DNA from: Deltaproteobacteria bacterium
Lineage (GTDB): Bacteria > Myxococcota > Myxococcia > Myxococcales > 40CM-4-68-19
Direction: 5' to 3'
Length of the DNA: 45,915 nucleotides
NCBI GenBank assembly: GCA_005879315.1
Contig: VBLC01000058.1
Span: 1-45,915, forward strand
A model generated the notes under the pieces. The model was not told the origin of the DNA, ran no database searches, and saw only the letters and a list, made by a program, of their open reading frames with translations. The first letter of the stretch is position 1. Each line of letters starts with the position of its first letter. Position numbers and translations under genes: made by a program. Below, in pieces: positions 17,593-24,754 of this stretch.

Positions 17593-18293
17593 TGCGGCCG
17601 CGGGGGTTCACGCTCCTCGAGCTCCTGGTCGTGCTCGGACTGATGGGCGCGACCGCCGCCACACTCGCGGCCCAGCTTCCCTCGCAGGCCGGAACCGAGG
17701 TCGAGACCCGGGTCGCGCTCCGGCGCACCCTCGAGGCCATCTATGGCAATGGGTCCGGCGCGGGCGGCTTCCTCGGCGACGTAGGCCGGCTTCCCGCGCT
17801 CGAAGAGCTGGTCGGCCGCGGAGATCTCCCGGCCGCACAGCGAGCGCAAGGGATCGCGGCGGGATGGTCGGGCCCCTACCTCGAGTCGCTCCCCACCGAC
17901 GGATGGAGCCGGCCGCTGCGGCTCGACCCGGACGGCCGCCTGCGCAGCGCGGGAGCGAACGGCATCTTCGACGACGAGGACGATCTGGTCGCGCCCGCCG
18001 CGCCGCCCTTGCCACGGGGAAATCTCGGCTCGCTCTGCGTCGAGGTGCTGCTGGGAAAGCGCGCCCTGACGGCGGGGGAGGCCTCGGTGCAGATTTTCTC
18101 CCCCGACTTCTCGGGCAGTCCGGCCTGGGTCGCGGCGAGCTCGCGGCCCGACTGCGCGTTCTTCTTTGCCGCGGCGCCCGCCGGCAAGAGGTTGGTCATG
18201 GCCAGCGGCGCGGGCTTGAGCGGGTTCAGCGCGGCCGTGGTTCCGCGCGGAGGTTCCGCCGCGGCGCGGATCGCCCTGGATGCGGCGCGATGA
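17592..18293 (+). CDS. Prepilin-like protein, paralogue of the preceding one
   Basis: 233-aa prepilin-like protein; leader MRPRG, mature start FTLLELLVVLGLMGATAATL. The core parallels its neighbour: VGRLPALEELVGRGDLPAAQ, AAGWSGPYLESLPTDGWSRP, LRLDPDGRLRSAGANGIFDD then EDDLVAP, so the two arose by duplication. An added C-terminal part (LCVEVLLGKRALTAGEASVQ ... MASGAGLSGFSAAVVPRGG) corresponds to the extra domain of the neighbour. The ATG shares a base with the upstream stop. It is part of the same operon as the ATPase and platform genes. Confidence 0.8.
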   Translation: MRPRGFTLLELLVVLGLMGATAATLAAQLPSQAGTEVETRVALRRTLEAIYGNGSGAGGFLGDVGRLPALEELVGRGDLPAAQRAQGIAAGWSGPYLESLPTDGWSRPLRLDPDGRLRSAGANGIFDDEDDLVAPAAPPLPRGNLGSLCVEVLLGKRALTAGEASVQIFSPDFSGSPAWVAASSRPDCAFFFAAAPAGKRLVMASGAGLSGFSAAVVPRGGSAAARIALDAAR

Positions 18294-18769
18294 GGCGAGG
18301 CTTCACCATGGTGGAGGTGCTCACCGTGCTGGGCGTCGTCGCCGTCCTCACCACCGTCGCGGTCACCGGCAGCGAGGCGGTGCTGGAGCGCGCGCGCATC
18401 TCGCGGACCGCATCGGACGTGCGGGTGGTGGTGAACGCGCTTCGCCAGTACCAGATCGACGTCGGCCTCTTCCCCGCCGCCGTCGAGGACCTGACCACCC
18501 AGCCGGCCGACGCCCCCCGCTGGAAAGGCCCCTATCTCGATCGCTGGCCCGCCGGCGCCGCCTGGGACCGCGCCGCGATCTGGAGCTACGAGCGCCAGAC
18601 CTGGTTCGACGGCTCTCCCTCGTGGGGCGTCGCCGTCTGCCACCGCAACGCTCCGGAGATGGAGCTGATGGCCAAGGTGGACCGTGCCTACGACGACGGC
18701 GATCTCGCCACCGGCGGCGCGCGGCTGGTCCGCGATTGCCTGCGCATCCACGTCGGTCACGACCCCTGA
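18290..18769 (+). CDS. Small pseudopilin, GspG/GspH-like
   Basis: 159-aa prepilin-like protein; leader MRRG, mature start FTMVEVLTVLGVVAVLTTVA with Glu5. The body (ARISRTASDVRVVVNALRQY, QIDVGLFPAAVEDLTTQPAD, WKGPYLDRWPAGAAWDRAAI) is laid out like the major pseudopilin GspG: helix, QxDxGxxP, GPYL. The calcium loop is not clear. The ATG at 18290 overlaps the upstream stop (ATGA). The ATPase gene follows after 40 nt. A role in the pilus or pseudopilus fibre is inferred from family and context. Confidence 0.82.
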   Translation: MRRGFTMVEVLTVLGVVAVLTTVAVTGSEAVLERARISRTASDVRVVVNALRQYQIDVGLFPAAVEDLTTQPADAPRWKGPYLDRWPAGAAWDRAAIWSYERQTWFDGSPSWGVAVCHRNAPEMELMAKVDRAYDDGDLATGGARLVRDCLRIHVGHDP

Positions 18770-18809
18770 CGTGGACTCTACGCGGTTGCGTCGGGGATAC
18801 TTGACTGCG

Positions 18810-20531
18810 ATGGCCAGCGCGCCTCTGACCCAGCCGAAGCCGAAGCTCGCCGCGCGGCCGCGCCATGTTCCGCTCGGCCAGCTGTTGGTCGAGGCCGGCG
18901 TGCTCAGCGAAGACCAGCTGGCGCGCGCTCTCGCCGAGCAGAAGCGGACCCAGGCGCCACTCGGGGCCGTGCTGGTGGGCCTCAACTTCGCCGATGAGGC
19001 GACGGTCGCGGCCCACCTCGCGATCCAGGAAGGCGTCCCATTCTCGGCGCTGCCGCGGGAGCCGCTCGATCCCGAGGTGCTCTCGCTCGTGCCCGAGCCG
19101 CTGGCGCGCGAGCATCGCCTGGTGCCGTTGGGGAAACGCGGCAACACGCTGCTGCTGGCGATGGCGCAGCCCGGCGACTTCGCCGCGCTCGACGCCGTCC
19201 GCGCCGCCACCGGCCTGGTCCTCGACCGCGTGGTCGCGCCCCAAAGCGCCATCGAGGCCTGCATCGAGCGCAGCTACCGCCGCAAGGAAGCTCTCGAGGC
19301 GGTCTTCGAGCGCGCCATCTCCGCGGCCTGGTCGCCAGGGACGAGCGGCGATCCCATCGTCGAGCTGGTCGATCAGATCGTCACCCGCGCCGTCGAAGAG
19401 CGGGCGACCGACATCCACCTGCAGCCGGAGGAGAACCTGCTCCGCATCCGCCTGCGCATCGACGGCCTTCTCCAAGCCGGGCCGGTCGTGCCGCGCAAGC
19501 TCGCGCCGCAGGTCGCCGCCCGCATCAAGGTGATGGCCGGCCTCGACGTCTCCGAGAGCCGCCTGCCGCAGGACGGGCGCATCCGCTTCCAGCTGAAGAA
19601 CCGGGCCGTCGATCTGCGCGTCTCGACGTTCCTCACCCAGCACGGCGAAAACGTCGTGCTCCGGGTCCTCGACCGGACGGCGCAAGCCCTCTCGCTCGAG
19701 GCGCTGGGGATCTCGCCGGAAGACCTCGATCGGCTGGGCACCATCCTCCGCCGGCCCAGCGGCGTGGTGCTGGTGACCGGCCCGAGCGGCGCCGGCAAGA
19801 CCACCACCCTTTACGCCGCGCTCAACCGGCTCAACTCCATCGAGGTCAACATCATGACCGTGGAGGAGCCCATCGAGTACGAGCTGCAGCTCGTGCGCCA
19901 ATCGCAGGTGAACAGCAAAGCGGGCATCACCTACGCGGCCGGGCTGCGGGCCATCCTCCGCCAGGATCCTGACATCATCCTGGTCGGCGAGATCCGCGAC
20001 GCGGAGACCGCCCAGCTGGTGATGCGCGCTTCACTGACCGGGCACCTGGTCTTCTCCACGCTCCACACGCACAGCTCGGTGGGAGCGATTCCACGGCTCG
20101 TCGATCTCGGCCTCACGCCGGCGCTGCTCAGCTCCACGCTGCAGGCGGTCCTGGCGCAACGGCTCTGCCGCCGGCTCTGCGAGGATTGCCGCGAGGAGGA
20201 AGCGCCGCCGGTCGAGCTGATGCCGCGCCTGCTCGAGGTCGCCCGCCGCCTGGGCCGGGAGGAGATCTCGGTGTGGAGGGCGCGCGGCTGCGCGGCCTGC
20301 CGGCAGACGGGATATCACGGGCGCATCGGCGTCTTCGAGCTGGTCGAGATGGGTGCCGAGCAGCGCGCCCAGCTCCTCGAGGGCGAGCTCGGTCCCGCGC
20401 TGATGAGCGAGCATCGCGCGCTCGGCCGCCCCACCCTCTTCGAGGACGGCCTCGCCAAGGCGCTGCACGGCCTCACCAGCTTGGCGGAGCTGGAGCGTAC
20501 GCTGGAGCCGGAGCTGGTCGACCGCTCCTAG
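18810..20531 (+). CDS. GspE/PilB/MshE-family assembly ATPase
   Basis: Cytoplasmic hexameric ATPase that powers pilus or pseudopilus assembly; 573 aa. An N-terminal MshEN-like region has two related segments (PLGQLLVEAGVLSEDQLARA and APLGAVLVGLNFADEATVAA). The N2 domain (DPIVELVDQIVTRAVEERAT, DIHLQPEENLLRIRLRIDG) precedes the motor: Walker A GPSGAGKTT at 324-332, Asp box TVEEPIEY, Walker B QDPDIILVGEIRD, His box LTGHLVFSTLHTHS. The zinc tetra-cysteine is LCRRLCEDC plus GCAACRQTGYHGRIGVFELV. ATG 18810 is taken as start; a TTG at 18801 in frame with GGGGA upstream is possible. The platform protein follows after 6 nt. Confidence 0.92.
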   Translation: MASAPLTQPKPKLAARPRHVPLGQLLVEAGVLSEDQLARALAEQKRTQAPLGAVLVGLNFADEATVAAHLAIQEGVPFSALPREPLDPEVLSLVPEPLAREHRLVPLGKRGNTLLLAMAQPGDFAALDAVRAATGLVLDRVVAPQSAIEACIERSYRRKEALEAVFERAISAAWSPGTSGDPIVELVDQIVTRAVEERATDIHLQPEENLLRIRLRIDGLLQAGPVVPRKLAPQVAARIKVMAGLDVSESRLPQDGRIRFQLKNRAVDLRVSTFLTQHGENVVLRVLDRTAQALSLEALGISPEDLDRLGTILRRPSGVVLVTGPSGAGKTTTLYAALNRLNSIEVNIMTVEEPIEYELQLVRQSQVNSKAGITYAAGLRAILRQDPDIILVGEIRDAETAQLVMRASLTGHLVFSTLHTHSSVGAIPRLVDLGLTPALLSSTLQAVLAQRLCRRLCEDCREEEAPPVELMPRLLEVARRLGREEISVWRARGCAACRQTGYHGRIGVFELVEMGAEQRAQLLEGELGPALMSEHRALGRPTLFEDGLAKALHGLTSLAELERTLEPELVDRS

Positions 20532-20537
20532 GACGCC

Positions 20538-21752
20538 ATGCCGACCTTCCAGTATCTCGCCCAGACGCGCGAAGGGGGCCGCCAGAGCGGCCTTCTCGAG
20601 GCGGGCTCGGCCGACGGGCTCGAGTCGGCGCTCTCGGCCCGCGGCCTCTTGCTCGTCACCTGCGAGGAGCGAAAGCCGCTCTTCCGGCGTCGCGCGCCGG
20701 CCGAGGGACGGATCGGCACGGCCGTCCTCGCCGAGTTTTTCAGCGAGCTGGGCGTGGCCCAGAGCGCCGGCGTACCGCTGCTCACCGCGCTCGACGACGT
20801 CGCCGCGGCCCGCGAATACCCGGCAGCGCTGCGCGACGCCTCCGCCTCGCTTTCGCGCAGCGTACGGACGGGGACCACGCTCGCCGAGGGGATGCGCAAG
20901 CTCCCGCGCGCGTTTCCCTCCTACTTCGCCGCGCTCATCGAGGTGGGCGAGCGCACCGGCCGGCTGGACAGGGTCTGTGACGAGCTCTACCGGCACCTGC
21001 GCTGGCGCGATTCGGTGGCCAAGCTCCTCCTCGGCGCGAGCATCTACCCGGCGGTGGTGATCGCGGCGACGCTGGGGCTCTTCTGCCTCATCGTCGGCTT
21101 CGTGCTGCCGCGGCTCGCGCCCTTCCTCAAGTCTCTCGACGTCCAGCCGCCGCTGCCGACGCGCATCCTCATCGCCTTCGGAGCGAGGATGAACGGGCCC
21201 CTTCCCGCCCTCGCCGCCCTCGTCGCCGGTCTGGCTCTCGCCGCGCTCCTTCTCGCCTGGCGCTACCCGCGCACGCGGCCCTGGCTCGACAAAAGGCTCC
21301 TCCGCCTGCCGGTTGCCGGACCCATCATCGTGCAGCTCAACGCCTCGCGGCTGGCGCACTCGCTGGCGCTGATGCTGGCCACCGGCATCGACCTGGTCAC
21401 CTCGCTGCAGCTCTGCGAGGGCCTGATGGGCAGCAGCACCCTGGCCAGGCTGGTGGTGCAGGCGCGCGAGTCGGTGCTGCGCGGCGACCAGCTCTCGGCC
21501 GCTCTCGGCCGCAGCGAGCAGCTTCCCCGCCTCCTCCTCCGAGCCATCGCGGTGGGGGAGAAGACGGGCAACCAGCCCGAGATGCTCGGCCGGGTGGCCG
21601 ACTATTACGACCGCGAGCTGCCGGGCAAGGTGCAACGGATCTTCGCCTCGCTCTATCCGGTGATGGTGCTGATCCTCGGGAGCCTCATCCTCTTCATGGG
21701 GCTGGGCATCCTGCTTCCCGTCTACGCCAGCGCCACGGGCGTGCAGCGATGA
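20538..21752 (+). CDS. GspF/PilC-family inner membrane platform protein
   Basis: Inner membrane platform that couples the ATPase to fibre growth; 404 aa, the usual size. It begins with the short family N-terminus (PTFQYLAQTREGGRQSGLLE) and has two copies of the T2SSF domain: FFSELGVAQSAGVPLLTALD with IEVGERTGRLDRVCDELYRH, and ARLAHSLALMLATGID..L(V) with AVGEKTGNQPEMLGRVADYY. Membrane helices follow each copy (LLGASIYPAVVIAATLGLFC; YPVMVLILGSLILFMGLGIL) plus one in the middle. It overlaps the next gene by 4 nt. Confidence 0.93.
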   Translation: MPTFQYLAQTREGGRQSGLLEAGSADGLESALSARGLLLVTCEERKPLFRRRAPAEGRIGTAVLAEFFSELGVAQSAGVPLLTALDDVAAAREYPAALRDASASLSRSVRTGTTLAEGMRKLPRAFPSYFAALIEVGERTGRLDRVCDELYRHLRWRDSVAKLLLGASIYPAVVIAATLGLFCLIVGFVLPRLAPFLKSLDVQPPLPTRILIAFGARMNGPLPALAALVAGLALAALLLAWRYPRTRPWLDKRLLRLPVAGPIIVQLNASRLAHSLALMLATGIDLVTSLQLCEGLMGSSTLARLVVQARESVLRGDQLSAALGRSEQLPRLLLRAIAVGEKTGNQPEMLGRVADYYDRELPGKVQRIFASLYPVMVLILGSLILFMGLGILLPVYASATGVQR

Positions 21753-23098
21753 CGGTGGGCCTGGAGATCCGCGGCGGCGAGGCGCGCATCGCTGTGAGGG
21801 AACGCGGCGCGGTGCGGGCGATGCGCTCGGTGCGGCTCGAGGCGCTGCCCGGGGCGCTGCGCGAGATGGGCGCCGCGCGGCAGGACTGCTTCCTCGCCTG
21901 GGGCGAGGGCGCCTTCCATCAGATACTCACCGCGCCAGCGCTCGGCAGAGTGGAGCAGGTCGGCTATCTGAAGCGGCGCGCTCTCTTGCCGGACGACGCG
22001 GAGCTGGAGGAGCTGGGGCCCGCGCGCATCGGCGAACATGCGGGGGTCGAGTTGCTCGCCGTCAGCCTCGCGCCCGCTCAACTCGCCGAGATCTTGCGCT
22101 TCGCCAGGTCGCTGCCGGTCCAGCTCCGGCTCGCGACCAGCATTCCGCTCGGCCTCGCTCGCGTCGAGGCGCTCCTGCCGAAGCAGGCCCTCGCCACGGC
22201 CCTCGCCCTGCTCTTCAGGGACCGCGCGACGGTGGTGGTCGTCGAGAACGGCCGCGTCCGCCTGGTGCGCGAGTTCGACCCGGCCCTCCTCGGAGAGACG
22301 GGAGACGCGCTGGCGCAGGAGATCGCCCGCACGGTGCGCCACTTCGCGCAGTCGCAGCCGGTGGGCCGCGCGGTGCTCGCCGGAGAGCAGGAGCTCATCG
22401 ACCGCAGCCTCGCTCCCCTGCGCCACGCCATCGCCTGCCCCGTGAAGCAGCTCTCCGAGATCCTGCCGACCGCGGCGAACCGCTACGCGGTGTCCCTCGG
22501 GCTCTCCCTGGGAGATCGCGGGCCGCGAGTGCCCAACCTGCTCCCGCCGAGGCTGCGCTTCCGGCGCGAGCGGCGATCGATCACCGCGGCCGCGATCGCG
22601 CTGGCGCTCGCCGCACTGGCCGCGGCCTGGCAGTCGCGGCCGCAAGCTCTCGTCGCCGCCCGGTCCGCCGAGAAGAAGGTCGCAGAGCTGGAAGTGCTGC
22701 GGCGATCGCGGCTGGAGCAGATCTCCTCGGCGCAGGCGGTGGAGCGGAACCTCGGCTGGGCCACGCGCTGGCGCGGAGTCTTCGACCGATTCGCCGAGAG
22801 CCATGATCGCTGGGCGCAGATGGCGGTGGGCCTGGCCAACGCAGCCCCGCCGGCCGTCGTCTTCGATCGGCTGGAGGCGGTGCGCCGCGGAGAGAGCTGG
22901 ACGGTTGCGGTCGATCTGCGCTCCGCCGACGAGACCAGCGTGCGCGATTTCGCCGGCCAGGTGGGCGGGCTGCCCCACGTCAAACAAGTGATCATCGCCG
23001 GTCTGCGCGGGCGAGCCGGGCCGCGCATCGAGTTCGAGCTCGACAACCCCTCCCCGCTGGCGGAGAGCGCGCTCTCGCCCGCCGGCCGGGGAAGGTGA
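21749..23098 (+). CDS. PilM-PilN fusion-like protein (MshI/GspL-like)
   Basis: 449-aa protein. The first about 270 residues look like the cytoplasmic actin-like PilM/GspL/MshI domain (MTVGLEIRGGEARIAVRERG start, ATALALLFRDRATVVVVENG, QEIARTVRHFAQSQPVGRAV). A single membrane helix follows at about 276-296 (SITAAAIALALAALAAAW), then a periplasmic part with coiled-coil-like helix and ferredoxin-like fold as in PilN (AVERNLGWATRWRGVFDRFA, WTVAVDLRSADETSVRDFAG). PilM and PilN are usually separate in type IVa systems, while GspL joins similar parts, so this gene is either GspL-like or a fusion. The ATG overlaps the platform gene stop. Confidence 0.75.
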   Translation: MTVGLEIRGGEARIAVRERGAVRAMRSVRLEALPGALREMGAARQDCFLAWGEGAFHQILTAPALGRVEQVGYLKRRALLPDDAELEELGPARIGEHAGVELLAVSLAPAQLAEILRFARSLPVQLRLATSIPLGLARVEALLPKQALATALALLFRDRATVVVVENGRVRLVREFDPALLGETGDALAQEIARTVRHFAQSQPVGRAVLAGEQELIDRSLAPLRHAIACPVKQLSEILPTAANRYAVSLGLSLGDRGPRVPNLLPPRLRFRRERRSITAAAIALALAALAAAWQSRPQALVAARSAEKKVAELEVLRRSRLEQISSAQAVERNLGWATRWRGVFDRFAESHDRWAQMAVGLANAAPPAVVFDRLEAVRRGESWTVAVDLRSADETSVRDFAGQVGGLPHVKQVIIAGLRGRAGPRIEFELDNPSPLAESALSPAGRGR

Positions 23099-23102
23099 AG
23101 CC

Positions 23103-23660
23103 ATGCCCGAGGCGCTGCGCAACTTCGCGGTCCAGGCGTTTGGCACGGCGCTGCTCGCCGCGCTGCTCGGCGCGGCGGCGCTGGTGGGTCCTGCCCTCTG
23201 GCGCAACTCGCGCGCCCTCGAGCGCGCCGCCGAGATCGAGCAAAGGCTTCGCTCCGACGATCCCGGTTCCCTCCTGCCCGCGCAAGCGGACGTCGAGGCG
23301 CAGCTCCGGCAGCTGGAAGCTGCGGTGCCGGCCGAGCGCCGCGACCTCGAAGTGCTCGATCGCCTGCGCGCCGCCGCCCGCAACGCCGGGGCGCTCAACG
23401 TCGAGGTCGCAGCCGAGGGCGGCGCTCGCGTCGCGCCCCCGCGGCAGCGGCTCGAGAGCGCGACGCTCTTCACCCGCGAGCCCGCCCAGCTGCACACCGC
23501 CGTGATGACGATGGCGGGCGAATGCCACTACGGCGAATTCCTCGCCTTCCTCGATCGCCTGGCGCACGAGCCGGGACTGCATTCGCTCGAGTCGGTCTCG
23601 CTCGAGCGCCGGCCGCCCCGCGTCTCCTGGAGGCTCACCCTGAAAGCGGCCCACTGGTGA
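23103..23660 (+). CDS. PilO/GspM/MshJ-like inner membrane protein
   Basis: 185-aa bitopic protein: N-terminal membrane helix (FGTALLAALLGAAALVGPAL), coiled-coil stretch (NSRALERAAEIEQRLRSDDP, VEAQLRQLEAAVPAERRDLE), then a ferredoxin-like end with MTMAGECHYGEFLAFLDRLA, which matches the GxYxxLxxFLxxL pattern of PilO. It would pair with the PilN part of the upstream protein in the alignment subcomplex that joins secretin and platform. It starts 4 nt after the previous stop and overlaps the next by 4 nt. Confidence 0.78.
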   Translation: MPEALRNFAVQAFGTALLAALLGAAALVGPALWRNSRALERAAEIEQRLRSDDPGSLLPAQADVEAQLRQLEAAVPAERRDLEVLDRLRAAARNAGALNVEVAAEGGARVAPPRQRLESATLFTREPAQLHTAVMTMAGECHYGEFLAFLDRLAHEPGLHSLESVSLERRPPRVSWRLTLKAAHW

Positions 23661-24121
23661 ACAAGCGGCTCCTTTGGCTGCTCCTCGGGGGAGCGATCCT
23701 GGTGACCGCGCTGCGGTTCGCGGTCGACCGGCCTCGCCCGCAGCGGCCCCGCCAGTTGCCCCCGCCGGCCGCCGCGCCGGCCCCGCGGCCCGCGAGGATG
23801 CTGCCCAAGCTCCTGCGCGATCCCTTCCTCACTCCCGCGGAAGAGGCGGCGCTGACGAGAGTGCCCGAGCCTCCCAAGGCAGTCCGCGCAGCGCTGCGCG
23901 TCGAAGCGCTGGTGGTGCCGAGCGACGGCCGCCGCAAGGTGGCCATCGTCAACGGCCATGCCTACGCGGAGGGCGAGCGCATCGGCGAGGAGACGCTGGC
24001 CGTGATCGCGGCCGATCACATCGAGCTGGTCTCGCCGGCAGGAATGCGCCGCACCCTTTCCTTCGACGAGGGCGCCCCCGTCTGGCCGGTCCGCTCGGAA
24101 AAGCGCGCGCAGGGCCGCTGA
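23657..24121 (+). CDS. PilP/MshK/GspC-like periplasmic protein
   Basis: 154-aa protein with GTG start at 23657 (GTGA overlap with upstream stop). A membrane anchor (RLLWLLLGGAILVTALRFAV) is followed by a Pro/Ala/Arg-rich linker and a short beta domain (VEALVVPSDGRRKVAIVNGH, YAEGERIGEETLAVIAADHI, ELVSPAGMRRTLSF) that resembles the homology-region fold of GspC, PilP and MshK, which contacts the secretin. No lipobox is seen, so GspC/MshK-like anchoring fits better than lipoprotein PilP. It is the last gene of the operon. I see no terminator hairpin with a T-run after it. Confidence 0.72.
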   Translation: MNKRLLWLLLGGAILVTALRFAVDRPRPQRPRQLPPPAAAPAPRPARMLPKLLRDPFLTPAEEAALTRVPEPPKAVRAALRVEALVVPSDGRRKVAIVNGHAYAEGERIGEETLAVIAADHIELVSPAGMRRTLSFDEGAPVWPVRSEKRAQGR

Positions 24122-24130
24122 ACCACCGCG

Positions 24131-24481
24131 TCAACATGATTTGCGGCTCAGCGCAGTGAGCAGCGCATAGAGCCGAAGTCCGACAGACGAAATGCCGCTT
24201 GCGGACTCCGGACTGCAATATCCTGCTGCGGCCGCGACATCGATTGCCGCCGCAGCCTCGCAGGCTTCACCGCGCGCTATCCCGTAGACGCGGGCTTTAT
24301 CCGCGTTGCTGACGCGGCCAACCGCCTCTGCGATGTTGAGGCACACGCTCATCGCAGCGCGCATCGCCTGGTCCCGCAGCTTGGAGTCGGCGATCTTCGC
24401 TGCGCGCACGAGAACCACCAGTTCGCGAGCGACCTGATACGCGATGAGATTTTGGTGAGGCAAAGCCGTCCAGTTCGCCAT
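24131..24481 (-). CDS. Four-helix-bundle protein, S23/IVS-like (Avd-related fold)
   Basis: 116-aa protein of the four-helix-bundle family first found in 23S rRNA intervening sequences and related in fold to the Avd protein of diversity-generating retroelements. The pattern is typical: NLIAYQVARELVVLVRAAKI, DSKLRDQAMRAAMSVCLNIA, EAVGRVSNADKARVYGIARG, EACEAAAAIDVAAAAG. The start at ATG 24481 has a good ribosome site (GAAGGAGG). The gene is visibly richer in A/T than both neighbours. Its start and ribosome site lie in one arm of a perfect 22-bp inverted repeat, and a 14-bp tandem repeat lies upstream, which suggests arrival by transfer. The molecular role of stand-alone members is not known to me. 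No reverse transcriptase is near. Confidence 0.82.
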   Translation of the reverse strand: MANWTALPHQNLIAYQVARELVVLVRAAKIADSKLRDQAMRAAMSVCLNIAEAVGRVSNADKARVYGIARGEACEAAAAIDVAAAAGYCSPESASGISSVGLRLYALLTALSRKSC

Positions 24482-24532
24482 TCGTCGGCCTCCTTCACAA
24501 ACGCGCAGCGAGGAGGCCGACGAATGGCGAAC
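24473..24532. repeat. Perfect 22-bp inverted repeat over the four-helix-bundle start
   Basis: Arms 24473-24494 and 24511-24532 are exact reverse complements (right arm begins AGGAGGCCGACGAATGGCGA), separated by a 16-nt loop. The left arm holds the ribosome site, start and first codons of the minus-strand gene; the right arm holds the same ribosome site and start on the plus strand, where ATG 24524 opens only a 15-codon frame. Transcribed, it would form a long hairpin covering the ribosome site. Confidence 0.93.
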
Positions 24533-24754
24533 GGACGACGATCCCAAGTCCGCGCGAGCGCAGCGAGCTAGAAGGAAGAGCCAGCGAGAAAGCTGCAGCC
24601 GCAGTGACAGCGCCGCAGGCGCTGGCGCGAGGCTGCCAAACCGAGAACGAGAAGCTGAGAACGACAGCCCGAGAACGAGAACCCGAGAACGACAGCCCGA
24701 GAACGAGAACCCGAGAACGAGAACTCGAACCTTCGCTCTTAGAGGAGTCCCGAC
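24482..24754. other. Gene-free stretch between the four-helix-bundle gene and metK
   Basis: No credible gene is seen in these 273 bases. They hold the right arm of the inverted repeat, a short palindrome AGCGCC-GCA-GGCGCT at about 24609-24623, the 14-bp tandem repeat, and the bases downstream of the metK stop at 24755. The base composition is purine-rich on the plus strand in the right half. Confidence 0.7.
24640..24723. repeat. Tandem repeat, six 14-bp units
   Basis: Units at 24640, 24654, 24668, 24682, 24696 and 24710 follow CCCGAGAACGAGAA or CCCGAGAACGACAG; the first two units differ slightly at their left ends. Every unit contains GAGAACGA. The end alternates GAGAA and GACAG in units 1-5, and the last two units both end GAGAA. 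There are no unique spacers, so it is a minisatellite and not a CRISPR. Confidence 0.92.

Noticed and set aside
16834-24121. Ordinary type II secretion operon
   Set aside because: GspK, GspI/J and a GspD-type secretin were not recognised, and the associated fibre proteins resemble PilA; the locus is described as a hybrid instead.
24524-24571. 15-codon plus-strand frame from the mirrored start in the inverted repeat
   Set aside because: It is too short and shows no further coding signal; it is best seen as a by-product of the inverted copy.
24640-24723. CRISPR array
   Set aside because: Units are directly adjacent 14-mers without spacers, and no cas genes are near.
24131-24754. Diversity-generating retroelement
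   Set aside because: The Avd-like fold alone is not enough; no reverse transcriptase, template repeat or variable repeat was seen.
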